Below are positions 26,807 through 35,681 of a stretch of DNA of 64,000 nt, in pieces. The DNA comes from JANMDS01 sp031430575 (lineage in GTDB: Bacteria; Pseudomonadota; Gammaproteobacteria; Burkholderiales; Casimicrobiaceae), in assembly GCA_031430575.1 (NCBI GenBank), contig JANPBT010000074.1, positions 36,127 to 100,126 of the forward strand, read 5' to 3'. Under the pieces are notes generated by a model. That model was not told the DNA's origin and did no database searches. It saw only the letters and a list, made by a program, of their open reading frames with translations. The position numbers were made by a program, and so were the translations under genes. The number at the start of each line of letters is the position of its first letter. Position 1 is the first letter of the stretch.

Positions 26807-27406
26807 ATGACCCCTTCTTTTCTCCATTTAGAAAAAGCCTTGCGCGCCTTGCCCGGCGTGGGTCCGCGCGCTGCCCAGCGCATGGCGTATCACTTGCTAC
26901 AGCATGATCGCGATGGCGCAGCAAAAATTGCCCAGAGTTTGATGGAAGCGCTTTCCCGCTTGCACCATTGCAGCCATTGCCATACGTTCACCGAGACCGA
27001 TATTTGCCAAATCTGCGCCGCGGGTATTTCAGGTAAGCGCGACGGTGAGCAATTGTGTGTCGTCGAAACGCCCACCGATTTGATGCGCCTAGAGCAGACC
27101 GCGAGCTTTAGCGGGTTGTATTACGTTTTGATGGGCAAGCTGTCGCCGCTCGATGGCGTGGGGCCGAATGAAATCGGCTTAGATCGTCTGCTCAAGCGGG
27201 CAACCGATGGTGTCGTGAAAGAGGTGATTGTTGCGACCAATTTCAATACCGAAGGTGAGGCGACCGCGCACGTGATTTCAGAAATGCTCACCGCGCGCGG
27301 TATTCGCGTAACGCGGCTTGCGCGTGGTGTGCCTGTGGGTGGTGAGTTAGAGTTTGTTGATGCAATTACCTTGGCGCAAGCAGTGCGCGAAAGAAGATCC
27401 CTATGA
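26807..27406 (+). CDS. recR: Recombination mediator RecR
   Basis: 199 residues from the ATG giving MTPSFLHLEKALRALPGVGPRAAQRMAYHLL, with the helix-hairpin-helix GVGPRAAQR. The C4 zinc finger is CSHCHTFTETDICQIC and the Toprim domain runs from LCVVETPTDLMRLE to the C-terminus. RecR with RecO or RecF loads RecA on gapped DNA. A repeat copy with one change (27013-27025) is read QICAAGISG immediately at the last zinc cysteines, where most RecR have a short loop. The stop overlaps the start of rlhA (ATGA). Confidence 0.96.
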   Translation: MTPSFLHLEKALRALPGVGPRAAQRMAYHLLQHDRDGAAKIAQSLMEALSRLHHCSHCHTFTETDICQICAAGISGKRDGEQLCVVETPTDLMRLEQTASFSGLYYVLMGKLSPLDGVGPNEIGLDRLLKRATDGVVKEVIVATNFNTEGEATAHVISEMLTARGIRVTRLARGVPVGGELEFVDAITLAQAVRERRSL

Positions 27407-29376
27407 GTTTGCCTAGAAATCATTTAGAGTTGCTCGCGCCCGCGCGAGATATTGAAATTGGTAAGCAGGCCGTGTTGCACGGCGCTGATGCGGTCTACAT
27501 TGGCGGGCCAGAATTTGGCGCCCGCACTAAGGCCGATAATTCGCTGGCCGACATCGCGCAGTTGGTTAAATTTGCGCATCGATTTAATAGCAAAATTTTT
27601 GTGACCTTCAATACGATTCTGCACGATTCCGAAATTGAAATCGGGCGCAAGATGATCCATGAATTGTGGGATGTTGGCGTTGATGCCCTGATCGTGCAAG
27701 ATATGGGAATTTTGGAGCTTGATATTCCGCCGATTCAATTGCATGCCTCCACGCAATGCGATATCCGCACCGTAGAAAAAGCGAAATTTCTAGGTGAAGT
27801 TGGCTTCTCGCAATTGGTGCTCGCGCGCGAGATGACCTTGAAAGACATCATCGCAACGCGAGCAGCCGTCAAGCGCGATGTTGCGCTGGAGTTTTTCGTG
27901 CATGGCGCACTCTGCGTTGCCTTCTCGGGAAATTGCTCGATTAGCCATGCGCATACTGGCCGCAGCGCCAATCGCGGTGAGTGCGCGCAAGAGTGCCGCT
28001 TGCCCTATACGTTGAAAGATAAAGACGGGCAGGTGGTTGCTTTCGATAAGCACTTGCTCTCGATGAAAGATAACGATCAGTCGGCAAATATGCGCGCGCT
28101 GGTTGATGCTGGCATTCGTAGTTTTAAGATCGAAGGTCGCTACAAAGATCTGCGTTACGTGAAAAATATCACGGCCCACTATCGCAAGCTTCTCGATGAT
28201 ATTTTGAAAAAAAGCGCGGGGCTCGCGCGCGCGTCCGATGGCGAGACGACGTTTTCGTTTACGCCCAACGTCGAGAAGACATTTAACCGCAGTGCGACTG
28301 ATTATTTCGTTCACGGCCGCAATGAAGATGGCGGTGCGATTGGTGCTTTCGATGCACCGATGCATATGGGCGAAGTGCTGGGTAACGTGATTCGAATTGA
28401 CGCCCAAAGCTTTGATATTGAATGCGCGGCGCCGATGGCCAATGGCGATGGCTTGACCTACATGCATAAGCGCGACGTGCGCGGCATGCAGGCCAATACC
28501 GCGCAAGAAATTGCGCCGCAGGTATGGCGTATTCGCCCGCAAATCACCATTCGCGAGTGTTTAGGGTTGACCGTGGGCACGCAGATGCACCGCAATCGGG
28601 ATCATGTCTGGGAAGCGACGCTTTCAAAAGATTCCTCTGTGCGCAAAATTGCTGTGGATGCTTTCATCGAGCAAACCGATGATGGCTTGCAAATGATGCT
28701 GACCGACGACGCAGGGCACGTGGGCACTGCGCACGTTGTCATTGCGCTAGAAGCGGCGCAAGATGGCGCGCGCGCAGCAGAGACGATTCGCACGCAAGCG
28801 GGGAAATTAGGCGCAACAATCTTCACCGCGCGTGATGTTTCCACGCAAATGCATTCACCAAAATTCGTGCCTGTTTCGGTGCTCAATAATTTGCGCCGAG
28901 AGGCTGTTGAAGCGCTCGAGCAGGCGCGCACGGATGCCCATGTCCGCCCGCTGCGCGCGCAAGCCACGATACCTGCGGCGCAGTTTCCATTCACAACGCT
29001 TTCGTTTTTGGCCAATGTCTACAACGATTTCGCGCGCACTTTTTATAACAAGCATGGCGTGACGATGATCGCCGCTGCGTTTGAAGCGCATGAAGAGGCG
29101 GGCGAAGTGCCGCTGATGGTCACGAAGCATTGTTTGCGCTGGTCGTTTAATTTGTGTCCGAAGCAAGCCAAGGGCGTCACTGGCGTGCAAGGGTTTGTGC
29201 GTGCGGAGCCGATGGTGCTCGAAAGCGCGGGCGAGAAGCTCACTTTGATGTTTGATTGCAAACCGTGTGAGATGCACGTCGTCGGCAAAATGAAAGCGAA
29301 TATTTTGAAGTCACCGCTGCCTTCCATTTCGCCGCTGCAGTTTTATGCCAAACGGCCTGCAGCGAGTGCAGCGTAA
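27403..29376 (+). CDS. rlhA: U32-family 23S rRNA hydroxylase RlhA
   Basis: 657 residues, matching E. coli RlhA (YdcP) rather than the shorter TrhP (YegQ). It begins LELLAPARDIEIGKQAVLHGADAVYIGG. The cysteines typical of U32 proteins are in FVHGALCVAFSGNC, NRGECAQECRLPY and the C-terminal TKHCLRWSFNLCPK and FDCKPCEMHVVGK. RlhA hydroxylates C2501 of 23S rRNA. Two repeat copies are in frame: 28511-28523 (one mismatch, APQV) and 28971-28983 (IPAAQF). The start overlaps recR, so the two are translated together. Confidence 0.9.
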   Translation: MSLPRNHLELLAPARDIEIGKQAVLHGADAVYIGGPEFGARTKADNSLADIAQLVKFAHRFNSKIFVTFNTILHDSEIEIGRKMIHELWDVGVDALIVQDMGILELDIPPIQLHASTQCDIRTVEKAKFLGEVGFSQLVLAREMTLKDIIATRAAVKRDVALEFFVHGALCVAFSGNCSISHAHTGRSANRGECAQECRLPYTLKDKDGQVVAFDKHLLSMKDNDQSANMRALVDAGIRSFKIEGRYKDLRYVKNITAHYRKLLDDILKKSAGLARASDGETTFSFTPNVEKTFNRSATDYFVHGRNEDGGAIGAFDAPMHMGEVLGNVIRIDAQSFDIECAAPMANGDGLTYMHKRDVRGMQANTAQEIAPQVWRIRPQITIRECLGLTVGTQMHRNRDHVWEATLSKDSSVRKIAVDAFIEQTDDGLQMMLTDDAGHVGTAHVVIALEAAQDGARAAETIRTQAGKLGATIFTARDVSTQMHSPKFVPVSVLNNLRREAVEALEQARTDAHVRPLRAQATIPAAQFPFTTLSFLANVYNDFARTFYNKHGVTMIAAAFEAHEEAGEVPLMVTKHCLRWSFNLCPKQAKGVTGVQGFVRAEPMVLESAGEKLTLMFDCKPCEMHVVGKMKANILKSPLPSISPLQFYAKRPAASAA

Positions 29377-29404
29377 AGGCTAACACTAAATCGGAAATCG
29401 AATT

Positions 29405-29417
29405 ACCTGCGGCGCAG
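29405..29417 (+). repeat. Uptake-sequence-like repeat, single copy between convergent genes
   Basis: Exact core between the rlhA stop and the end of the IclR-type gene. Confidence 0.9.
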
Positions 29418-29424
29418 ATTGTCG

Positions 29425-30165
29425 CTACGGCATTCTCTGACTTAGCGCCGCCGCCGCCGCGACGACCTGCGCAATATGTGCAGGGTCGTAGCGATGCGCG
29501 GGCATGGTGAGGGTGAGGGCGGCGACGCAACCGCCATTGGGCGCAAAAATGGGCGCGGAGATGCCGGCGACTTCTGCGCGGTGATCGCCAACGCCGGCCG
29601 CGTAGCCTTCGCTGCGAATGCGGTGGTAGAGCGCGCGTTCTTTGGGGCCGAAGGCCAACGCAGGGGGCGGATCGAATGCCATTAAGACTCGGCCGCCGGT
29701 GCCGCGATCAAGCGGTAACAAATCGCCTGCGCTGACCAAATCGCGAATCGGGCTGGGCGAATCTTCGCGATACAAACACAAGCGCACGGCGCCCTGCCGC
29801 ACGTGGTAGGCCGCGCTTTCGCCGGTACTCGCGACTAACGCCCGCAGCGCGGGTTGCACGAGATCGCGCAAGCTAAAACTATCGATATAGACGCGATGTA
29901 GCCGGGCGATATTGGCGGCAAGTTGATAATCGCCGTTTGCGCGTCTGCTTATCATGCCGGCGTGTTCGAGAGAGGCGAGCAGGCGCAGAATTGTGCTCTT
30001 ATAAAAGCCGGTGCGCTGCGCGAGAGTTGCCAATGAAATTGCCCGATCACCGGCCTGAAATACGTTGAGGATGGTGAGTGCACGATCAACCGCGGCCGCG
30101 CCGCCAGTGGCTGCGCTAGCGGGTGTTTTTGCATTTTTGGACGGCGAGAGCGGGCCGTGGGGCAT
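29425..30165 (-). CDS. IclR-family transcriptional regulator
   Basis: 246 residues with a winged helix-turn-helix at about 25-85 (VDRALTILNVFQAGDRAISLATLAQRTG then YKSTILRLLASLEHAG) and a GAF-like effector domain ending in ALTLTMPAHRY. IclR proteins usually control the divergent or adjacent catabolic operon. Here that is the lyase, CoA-transferase and TctC-type genes, starting about 60 bases away on the other strand, so the shared gap should hold its operator. Confidence 0.93.
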   Translation of the reverse strand: MPHGPLSPSKNAKTPASAATGGAAAVDRALTILNVFQAGDRAISLATLAQRTGFYKSTILRLLASLEHAGMISRRANGDYQLAANIARLHRVYIDSFSLRDLVQPALRALVASTGESAAYHVRQGAVRLCLYREDSPSPIRDLVSAGDLLPLDRGTGGRVLMAFDPPPALAFGPKERALYHRIRSEGYAAGVGDHRAEVAGISAPIFAPNGGCVAALTLTMPAHRYDPAHIAQVVAAAAALSQRMP

Positions 30166-30227
30166 CTATGCTATCGTTCTACGGGATGGATTTATATTCT
30201 ATCTGACAGAACGAAAGCGATGATTTG

Positions 30228-31163
30228 ATGAAGCAAGTGGGTAACGAAACCGACGTTAATATCTGTGAAGTTGGCCCACGCGATGGTCTGCAAGCTATTG
30301 CCCGCACCATGGCCACCGCAGATAAGCTGGCATGGATCGATGCGCTTTACGCTGCGGGTCTGCGTGAGATCGAAGTCACTTCTTTCGTGCCTGCAAAATT
30401 GCTACCGCAGTTGGCAGATGCCGATGCGATCGTTCGCCACGCGATCGCGCTTGCGAATTTGCGCGTGGTCGCGCTGGTGCCGAATCTGCGCGGCGCGCAA
30501 GCTGCAATTGCTGCGGGCGTCCACAAAATTACGATCCCATGCTCGGCCAGCGCTGCCCATAGTCTCGCCAACGTGCGCAAAACACGAGAGGCGATGATCG
30601 ATGAGGTCAAGCGCATCGTTGATCTACGCAACGAAACTGCGCCGCAGGTACAAATCGAGGCGGGAATCTCTACCGCCTTTGGCTGCACGATCCAAGGGGA
30701 AGTGACCGACGATGAAGTGGTCTGGATGGTCGAATCGGTCATTGCCGCAGGCGCCGACGAGACCGGCTTAGCCGACACCACTGGCATGGCCAATCCTGCG
30801 CAAGTGCGCCGACTTTTTAAGCGCTGCATCGATGCGGTCGGTGCGGAAAAAATCGCTGCTGCGCACATGCACAATACGCGCGGGCTGGGTCTTGCCAATT
30901 GCCTAGCCGCGTACGATGTTGGCATCCGTGGCTTTGATAGCTCCCTGGCCGGAATCGGAGGTTGCCCGCATGCGCCCGGAGCGTCGGGAAATGTCAGCAC
31001 TGAGGATTTAGTCTTTATGTTTGAAGCGATGGGCGTACGAACAGGCGTTAACCTCCCACACTTACTCGCCGCGCGCGCACCACTGACCAATGGGCTTCCT
31101 GGTGAGCCGCTTTACGGTATGCTAGCGAGTGCCGGTTTGCCACTAGGATTCGGTCATGCCTGA
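30228..31163 (+). CDS. Hydroxymethylglutaryl-CoA lyase-like protein
   Basis: 311 residues from the ATG giving MKQVGNETDVNICEVGPRDGLQ. It is a DRE-TIM metallolyase: EVGPRDGLQ carries the divalent-metal aspartate and arginine, AAHMHNTRGLGLAN the metal histidines, and GGCPHAPGASGNVSTEDLV the catalytic cysteine loop of HMG-CoA lyase. The product would be acetyl-CoA plus acetoacetate if HMG-CoA is the substrate; related enzymes split other 3-hydroxyacyl-CoA esters. It overlaps the CoA-transferase gene by 8 bases. The repeat copy at 30637-30649 is read TAPQVQ. Confidence 0.88.
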   Translation: MKQVGNETDVNICEVGPRDGLQAIARTMATADKLAWIDALYAAGLREIEVTSFVPAKLLPQLADADAIVRHAIALANLRVVALVPNLRGAQAAIAAGVHKITIPCSASAAHSLANVRKTREAMIDEVKRIVDLRNETAPQVQIEAGISTAFGCTIQGEVTDDEVVWMVESVIAAGADETGLADTTGMANPAQVRRLFKRCIDAVGAEKIAAAHMHNTRGLGLANCLAAYDVGIRGFDSSLAGIGGCPHAPGASGNVSTEDLVFMFEAMGVRTGVNLPHLLAARAPLTNGLPGEPLYGMLASAGLPLGFGHA

Positions 31164-32364
31164 TAGTCCTAAAAAGTTGCCTCTTGCAGGCATTCGCGTC
31201 GTTGAATTTACGCACATGATTATGGGCCCCACCTGCGGGATGGTGCTAGGTGATCTTGGGGCCGAAGTGATTAAAGTCGAGCCACTGGAAGGTGACAACA
31301 CGCGCCGATTACTCGGCTCTGGTGCAGGATTTTTCCCGCTTTTTAATCGCAATAAAAAAAGTATCGCACTGAATTTGAAATCACCCGAAGGCAAAGAAAT
31401 CGCCTTGAAGCTCATCGCCAGCGCCGATATCGTAGCCGAAAATTTCCGCACTGAGGCGATGGTGAAATTAGGGCTCGACTACGATTGCGTGAAAGCGCTT
31501 AATCCGGGCTTGATCTACGTGAGCCACAAAGGATTTTTGCCCGGTCCCTACGCCCATCGCACGGCTCTTGATGAAGTCGTGCAAATGATGGGTGGTTTGG
31601 CCTATATGACTGGGCGACCGGGCGATCCCGTGCGCGCAGGCAGCAGCGTTAACGATATGATGGGCGGCATCTTCGGAGCACTTGGCGCACTCGCTGCGCT
31701 GCGCGAGCGTGATACCACTGGCAAAGGCCAGTTGGTGCAATCGGCGTTGTTTGAAAATAATGTATTACTGGTTGCCCAACACATGATGCAATTTGCGATC
31801 ACAGATCAGCCAGCAGAGCCGATGCCTAATCGCATCTCGGCGTGGGCCGTTTATGATGTATTCACCGTTAAAAATAGCGAGCAAATTTTTCTCTCAGCCG
31901 TCAGCGATGGTCAGTGGAAGACGATGTGTGAAGCGTTTGGGTGGAGTGATTTATTCAACGATGCGCGCTACCCCGATAACAACGCGCGGGTCAATCTACG
32001 AGACGTATTGATCCCTGAGTTGCGCAAACGATTTGCGCCGTTTACCGCTGCGGAGCTCACCAAGATATTTGAGCAGCACGGCCTGCCATTTGCGCCGATT
32101 ACCAAGCCCCATGAATTGCTCGACGATCCGCATCTGATTGCATCAGGTGGCATGCAACCGATCACGCTCGTTGACGGTGAAAAAAAGGGCACTATTGCGC
32201 AGACTGTATTGCTCCCATTTTCGATGGATGGGCAGCGCTTACCCGTTCGACTAAATCCTCCAACGGTTGGCGAGCATTCGCTCTCGCTGCTTGAAGCGCT
32301 AGGATATTCACCCGAGCAGGCGCAGGCGTTGCTTGATGCGTCGGTCGTATCAATAACCCATTAA
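31156..32364 (+). CDS. CaiB/BaiF family III CoA-transferase
   Basis: 402 residues. It starts LPLAGIRVVEFTHMIMGPTCGMVLGDLGAEVIKVEP, the usual family III beginning, and has GRPGDPVRAGSSVNDMMGG, whose aspartate is the likely catalytic nucleophile. These enzymes move CoA from one acyl-CoA (often succinyl-CoA) to a free acid. Next to an HMG-CoA lyase, a plausible task is to activate HMG or a similar dicarboxylic acid, as human SUGCT does, for cleavage by the lyase. The substrate is not fixed by sequence. Confidence 0.9.
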   Translation: MPDSPKKLPLAGIRVVEFTHMIMGPTCGMVLGDLGAEVIKVEPLEGDNTRRLLGSGAGFFPLFNRNKKSIALNLKSPEGKEIALKLIASADIVAENFRTEAMVKLGLDYDCVKALNPGLIYVSHKGFLPGPYAHRTALDEVVQMMGGLAYMTGRPGDPVRAGSSVNDMMGGIFGALGALAALRERDTTGKGQLVQSALFENNVLLVAQHMMQFAITDQPAEPMPNRISAWAVYDVFTVKNSEQIFLSAVSDGQWKTMCEAFGWSDLFNDARYPDNNARVNLRDVLIPELRKRFAPFTAAELTKIFEQHGLPFAPITKPHELLDDPHLIASGGMQPITLVDGEKKGTIAQTVLLPFSMDGQRLPVRLNPPTVGEHSLSLLEALGYSPEQAQALLDASVVSITH

Positions 32365-32379
32365 ATGGAGACGTTAACA

Positions 32380-33333
32380 ATGAAGAAAATAGCTGTATTT
32401 TTTGCCGTAGCCTGCGCTGTAGGTTTTTCGCCCTTGAGCGCACAAACAGACAAGCCAATGAAGTTGATTTTGCCGATTAGCGCCGGCTCGGGAGTTGATA
32501 CGATTGTGCGCGCAGCCCAGCCTGCGCTGAGTAAAGCGCTTGGTCAAACAGCTGTAGTCGAAAATCAGCCTGGTGCGGGCGGGCTGACCGGCACGCACGC
32601 GATGATCAAGTCGCAACCTGATGGCCAGACAATCGCGGTCATTTCAAATAATCACGTGATTTACCCGAGCGTTTTCAAGTCGATACCGTTTGATCCTATT
32701 GCCGACGTTACACCGATTGCGGTAATTGGCTCGACGCCGTTTGCGCTCGTCGTGAATAAAAACGTGCCGGCAAAATCGTTGCCAGAGTTCATTGAGATGT
32801 TGAAGGCGAAACCAGACGTCTATAACTACGCCTCGTCGGGTAACGGCACGATCCTGCATTTATCGGCCGAGCTGTTTAACGACGCAGCAGGCGTCAAGGC
32901 GAAGCATATCCCCTATAAAAGCGTCGCCCCGATGATCCAAGATTTAGTCGGCGGGCAAGTGGAATACGGCGTACTCGCTTGGCCCGCGGCGCGTGCGCAT
33001 ATCGCGAGCGGAAATTTACGGGCGCTAGCCATGCTCTCGCCCGCGCGCGTCGCGGTCGCACCTGATCTGCCCACTGCGACCGAGCTAGGCGTGAAGGCGG
33101 TTTCGGAGGGTTGGTTTGCGGTCATCGGGCCACCGAAATTATCGGCTATAGACGTCGCGCGCATTCGCAGCGCATTCGTTGCAGCGTTTGATACGCCCGA
33201 TGTGAAAGAAGCGATGGCCAAGCAGGGCAATACGATCAACGTGCGCAGCAGCGAAGCGTCGGCTGATTTCATGAAATCAGAATTAAAAACGTATGCCGAT
33301 ATTGTCAAAAAAATTGGATTAAAAATCGACTGA
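32380..33333 (+). CDS. TctC-like tripartite tricarboxylate transporter binding protein
   Basis: 317 residues from the ATG giving MKKIAVFFAVACAVGFSPLSAQT, a signal peptide; GGAG nine bases before decides this start over the ATG at 32365. The TctC/Bug fold is shown by LILPISAGSGVDTIVRAAQPALSKALGQ and NQPGAGGLTGTHAMIKSQPDG. Bug proteins, very numerous in Burkholderiales, bind carboxylates in the periplasm. As the last gene of this operon it probably binds the organic acid that the transferase and lyase degrade. No TctA/TctB membrane genes are nearby. Confidence 0.93.
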   Translation: MKKIAVFFAVACAVGFSPLSAQTDKPMKLILPISAGSGVDTIVRAAQPALSKALGQTAVVENQPGAGGLTGTHAMIKSQPDGQTIAVISNNHVIYPSVFKSIPFDPIADVTPIAVIGSTPFALVVNKNVPAKSLPEFIEMLKAKPDVYNYASSGNGTILHLSAELFNDAAGVKAKHIPYKSVAPMIQDLVGGQVEYGVLAWPAARAHIASGNLRALAMLSPARVAVAPDLPTATELGVKAVSEGWFAVIGPPKLSAIDVARIRSAFVAAFDTPDVKEAMAKQGNTINVRSSEASADFMKSELKTYADIVKKIGLKID

Positions 33334-33370
33334 ACGTTTTATTTTGCGAGGCCAGTGGAAAGCGTGCTAT

Positions 33371-33383
33371 ACCTGCGGCGCAG
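33371..33383 (+). repeat. Uptake-sequence-like repeat, single copy between convergent genes
   Basis: Exact core just before the end of the cupredoxin-like gene; it separates two converging operons. Confidence 0.9.
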
Positions 33384-33392
33384 ATTGCGGGC

Positions 33393-34022
33393 TTAACGCG
33401 GCTCTGGCTTGGCGACCAAATCAAATTTGATGTCGAAGTTGGTAGTCGCTTTATTTGAAATCGTGACGCGCTTCGGCAAGGCGGGGCTGATTTGAGCGGG
33501 TGAAAGCAGGCTTGGATGCTCAAGCTTGATTTCATAGTCGCCCTCTGGCACATCGTCAATCGAAAGCGACCCGGTCGCCGCTGATTTGGCAAACCATGGC
33601 GTATCGACCACATAAATATGCGCGACCATGTAGCCGTGCAAAAGGCAATGCACCGTGATTTTTCCGAGCGCGTCGAGCGAGACCGGTGCCGGCTCTTTGG
33701 CGGTGAAAACCTTAAATTCAAAATTGGTCGGCCCCGTGAGCACTTTGACGTGATGCTCTTTATTGTCAAAGTTTGGGAAGCGGGCTTTAGTGCCGCGCTG
33801 CACAACGCTGACAAACGGCACAAACTTAAATCCCTGCTGGGCGATGCCCGCAACCGCATTGGGTGATACGGCGGGGGCGGTCTTATCGATAGGCATAAGG
33901 CTTGCGACCACATTCGGAAGTGGCGCGCCGTTGCGGTCTTTTACGCTGACAGTGACTTGTGCTGCGAAACCCATATTCGTAGAGAAAAGTGCGGCGAGCA
34001 CCGCAATAGTTTGAAATTTCAT
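33393..34022 (-). CDS. Exported cupredoxin-like protein (methylamine-utilisation type)
   Basis: 209 residues with a signal peptide ending NMGFAAQ. A beta-sandwich follows; the ligands of a type-1 copper site can be read as the histidines in FDNKEHHVKV and then C-x3-H-x2-M in HCLLHGYM. Databases often name such proteins methylamine utilization protein, but no methylamine dehydrogenase is here. Only 19 bases separate it from the truncated haemoglobin gene upstream, so the three minus-strand genes form one operon. Its role may be periplasmic electron transfer or copper binding. Confidence 0.8.
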   Translation of the reverse strand: MKFQTIAVLAALFSTNMGFAAQVTVSVKDRNGAPLPNVVASLMPIDKTAPAVSPNAVAGIAQQGFKFVPFVSVVQRGTKARFPNFDNKEHHVKVLTGPTNFEFKVFTAKEPAPVSLDALGKITVHCLLHGYMVAHIYVVDTPWFAKSAATGSLSIDDVPEGDYEIKLEHPSLLSPAQISPALPKRVTISNKATTNFDIKFDLVAKPEPR

Positions 34023-34041
34023 TGGATTAATTTCACAAAAA

Positions 34042-34461
34042 TTATGGCGTCACGATGTCGCGCTTCATGGGCGCTAAAAGTGCGATAAGCCGATTTTGAG
34101 TTGCCGAGCCGATACCATGCTCGCTGAGCGCGAGCTGAAGATCTTCGGCCAAGGCGTTGAATTGTTGTGTGGTTACGCCCATTTTTTCGTGCGCTGCTTT
34201 CATACTTTCGCCCTCGTAGGTGCAGCCGCCGCCCGTGATGGAGCAGATCTGCTGCACCAATGATTTTTCGAGCCGGTCGGTGTTGGCGTTTTTAAATTGA
34301 GCGGCGAGCACCGGGTTTTTCTCCCAGCGCTTGACTGCACTGGCGATGATTTTGGTCATGCCGGTTTCAGCGCCAAGATCGGCATAAAGTGTATTAGATT
34401 GCCCGATTCCTACGCTTGAAAGGAGGGCTGCGAGGAATGCAGTAAAGATAATTTTTGTCAT
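34042..34461 (-). CDS. Exported group 1 truncated haemoglobin-like protein
   Basis: 139 residues. A signal peptide (MTKIIFTAFLAALLSSVGIGQ) precedes a two-over-two globin fold: LYADLGAETGMTKIIASAV, then CTYEGESMKAAHEKMGVTTQQFNAL, where the F8 haem histidine appears to be the one in AAHEKMG. Truncated haemoglobins bind oxygen or NO; most are cytoplasmic, so a periplasmic one is unusual. It lies between the DUF3034 gene (2-base gap) and the cupredoxin gene. Confidence 0.85.
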   Translation of the reverse strand: MTKIIFTAFLAALLSSVGIGQSNTLYADLGAETGMTKIIASAVKRWEKNPVLAAQFKNANTDRLEKSLVQQICSITGGGCTYEGESMKAAHEKMGVTTQQFNALAEDLQLALSEHGIGSATQNRLIALLAPMKRDIVTP

Positions 34462-34463
34462 GA

Positions 34464-35423
34464 TTAAAACCCGACTTGTAGCGAAAGGTAAGCACCGGTT
34501 TGCTTGCGGTCTGCAGTGAGCGCGCCAACGATTTGACCGAGGTCTAGATAGGCGGCGGTGATCGATACATTTTTAGTCGGAAAGTAGGCAAGAAAAATAT
34601 CGTAGGCCGCTTGCTCAGATAGATTGAGCGCGCTATTGCGTAAATTTCCCCGCTTGCTGCGCATCTCCACGCCAAGCACTAAATCCCGACGCAGTAAATA
34701 AGCAACCGAGGCCTCAAGGCTTGGTTTGTAGCCTGTGCCTTCAGGGCCTTCAAACCCAAGCAGACCAAATTGATTGGCCTTACTCAAGCGCACAGCTGCA
34801 TTCACGAGCACGCTTTGGGCAAGGTAGAGCTTACTGGCTGCAACATAAAAATCGGTGCTGCGGTTTTTAATGTTTGACTGCAAAGCGCCGTTAAGAAAGG
34901 GGATGACGCTATCGTCTTTGTTATTTTTAAATTGCGCGCCAACGGATATTTGCGGCATCCAGCGATCTTGATCGTAGATTGCATCGCCAAAAATGCGCAC
35001 TTTCACGCCGAACACATCTTGCTTGAGCTTATAGTTTTTAAGCCCAGCGCTGATGGGGATCAATACCGTTTTTGTGTTGAATGATTGGGTGGCTGCAGAA
35101 ATCTCGAGGCGATCATAAAACCCCACCGCGACGCCCGTGCTCGCAAATTCATAATCCCGTAATTTCGCAGCCGTGAAGTGGGCATTTGCCCCGATTTGCG
35201 CGTCCGTGCCGTAGCCGGTGATGAGCGCCCACGTCGCAAGCCCGCCGCCGCCTGCACCTTCAATGGCGGAAACGCCACCGGTCGCTAGTAATTTGCCACT
35301 CATATTTGATTGCGCGAACGTCGTTGCGCTTGCAATTGCGCAAAGCGCAGCGGCAATCGAGGTTGCAACTGAAGTTGCTCGTAGTTTTGGTTTTATCCGC
35401 ACAAATAGTCCTTGTTTATGCAT
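34464..35423 (-). CDS. DUF3034 family exported protein
   Basis: 319 residues. A signal peptide ends near TTFAQSNMSGK. The mature part is rich in alternating hydrophobic and polar residues and aromatic ends (last residues YLSLQVGF, with a C-terminal phenylalanine), as in an outer-membrane beta-barrel. GKLLATGGVSAIEGAGGGGLATWA is the start of the DUF3034 domain, as I remember it. The function is unknown. It is first in the operon with the truncated haemoglobin and cupredoxin proteins, a grouping I recall from other betaproteobacteria. Confidence 0.8.
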   Translation of the reverse strand: MHKQGLFVRIKPKLRATSVATSIAAALCAIASATTFAQSNMSGKLLATGGVSAIEGAGGGGLATWALITGYGTDAQIGANAHFTAAKLRDYEFASTGVAVGFYDRLEISAATQSFNTKTVLIPISAGLKNYKLKQDVFGVKVRIFGDAIYDQDRWMPQISVGAQFKNNKDDSVIPFLNGALQSNIKNRSTDFYVAASKLYLAQSVLVNAAVRLSKANQFGLLGFEGPEGTGYKPSLEASVAYLLRRDLVLGVEMRSKRGNLRNSALNLSEQAAYDIFLAYFPTKNVSITAAYLDLGQIVGALTADRKQTGAYLSLQVGF

Positions 35424-35501
35424 TTAGAATACCATGGATCGCACCAAACCTGCAACCCATCCGCATCATGACCTACGTGTGATGTTCAGTTTCGGTTTTT
35501 T

Positions 35502-35566
35502 GCCTGTATACCTGCGGCGCAGATTGAGCCCTCTTAGCAGCAAATCTGCGCCGCAGGTATACAGGC
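35502..35566. repeat. Longest hairpin of facing uptake-sequence-like repeats (24-bp stem)
   Basis: Forward copy at 35510-35522 and reverse copy at 35546-35558. The perfect inverted repeat extends well past the motif (35502-35525 with 35543-35566) around a 17-base loop. It lies between the divergent DUF3034 and SMP-30 genes, so it cannot be a simple terminator for either. Confidence 0.85.
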
Positions 35567-35681
35567 CCTTCATTGATTGCGCTGTCATTAGCGGCAGCAA
35601 TACCGAGACCACGCCAAATCGATGCACTGCTGCATCGTTACCATCAAACTATGACCATCATCGCCAAGTCGAAAAATCGCC

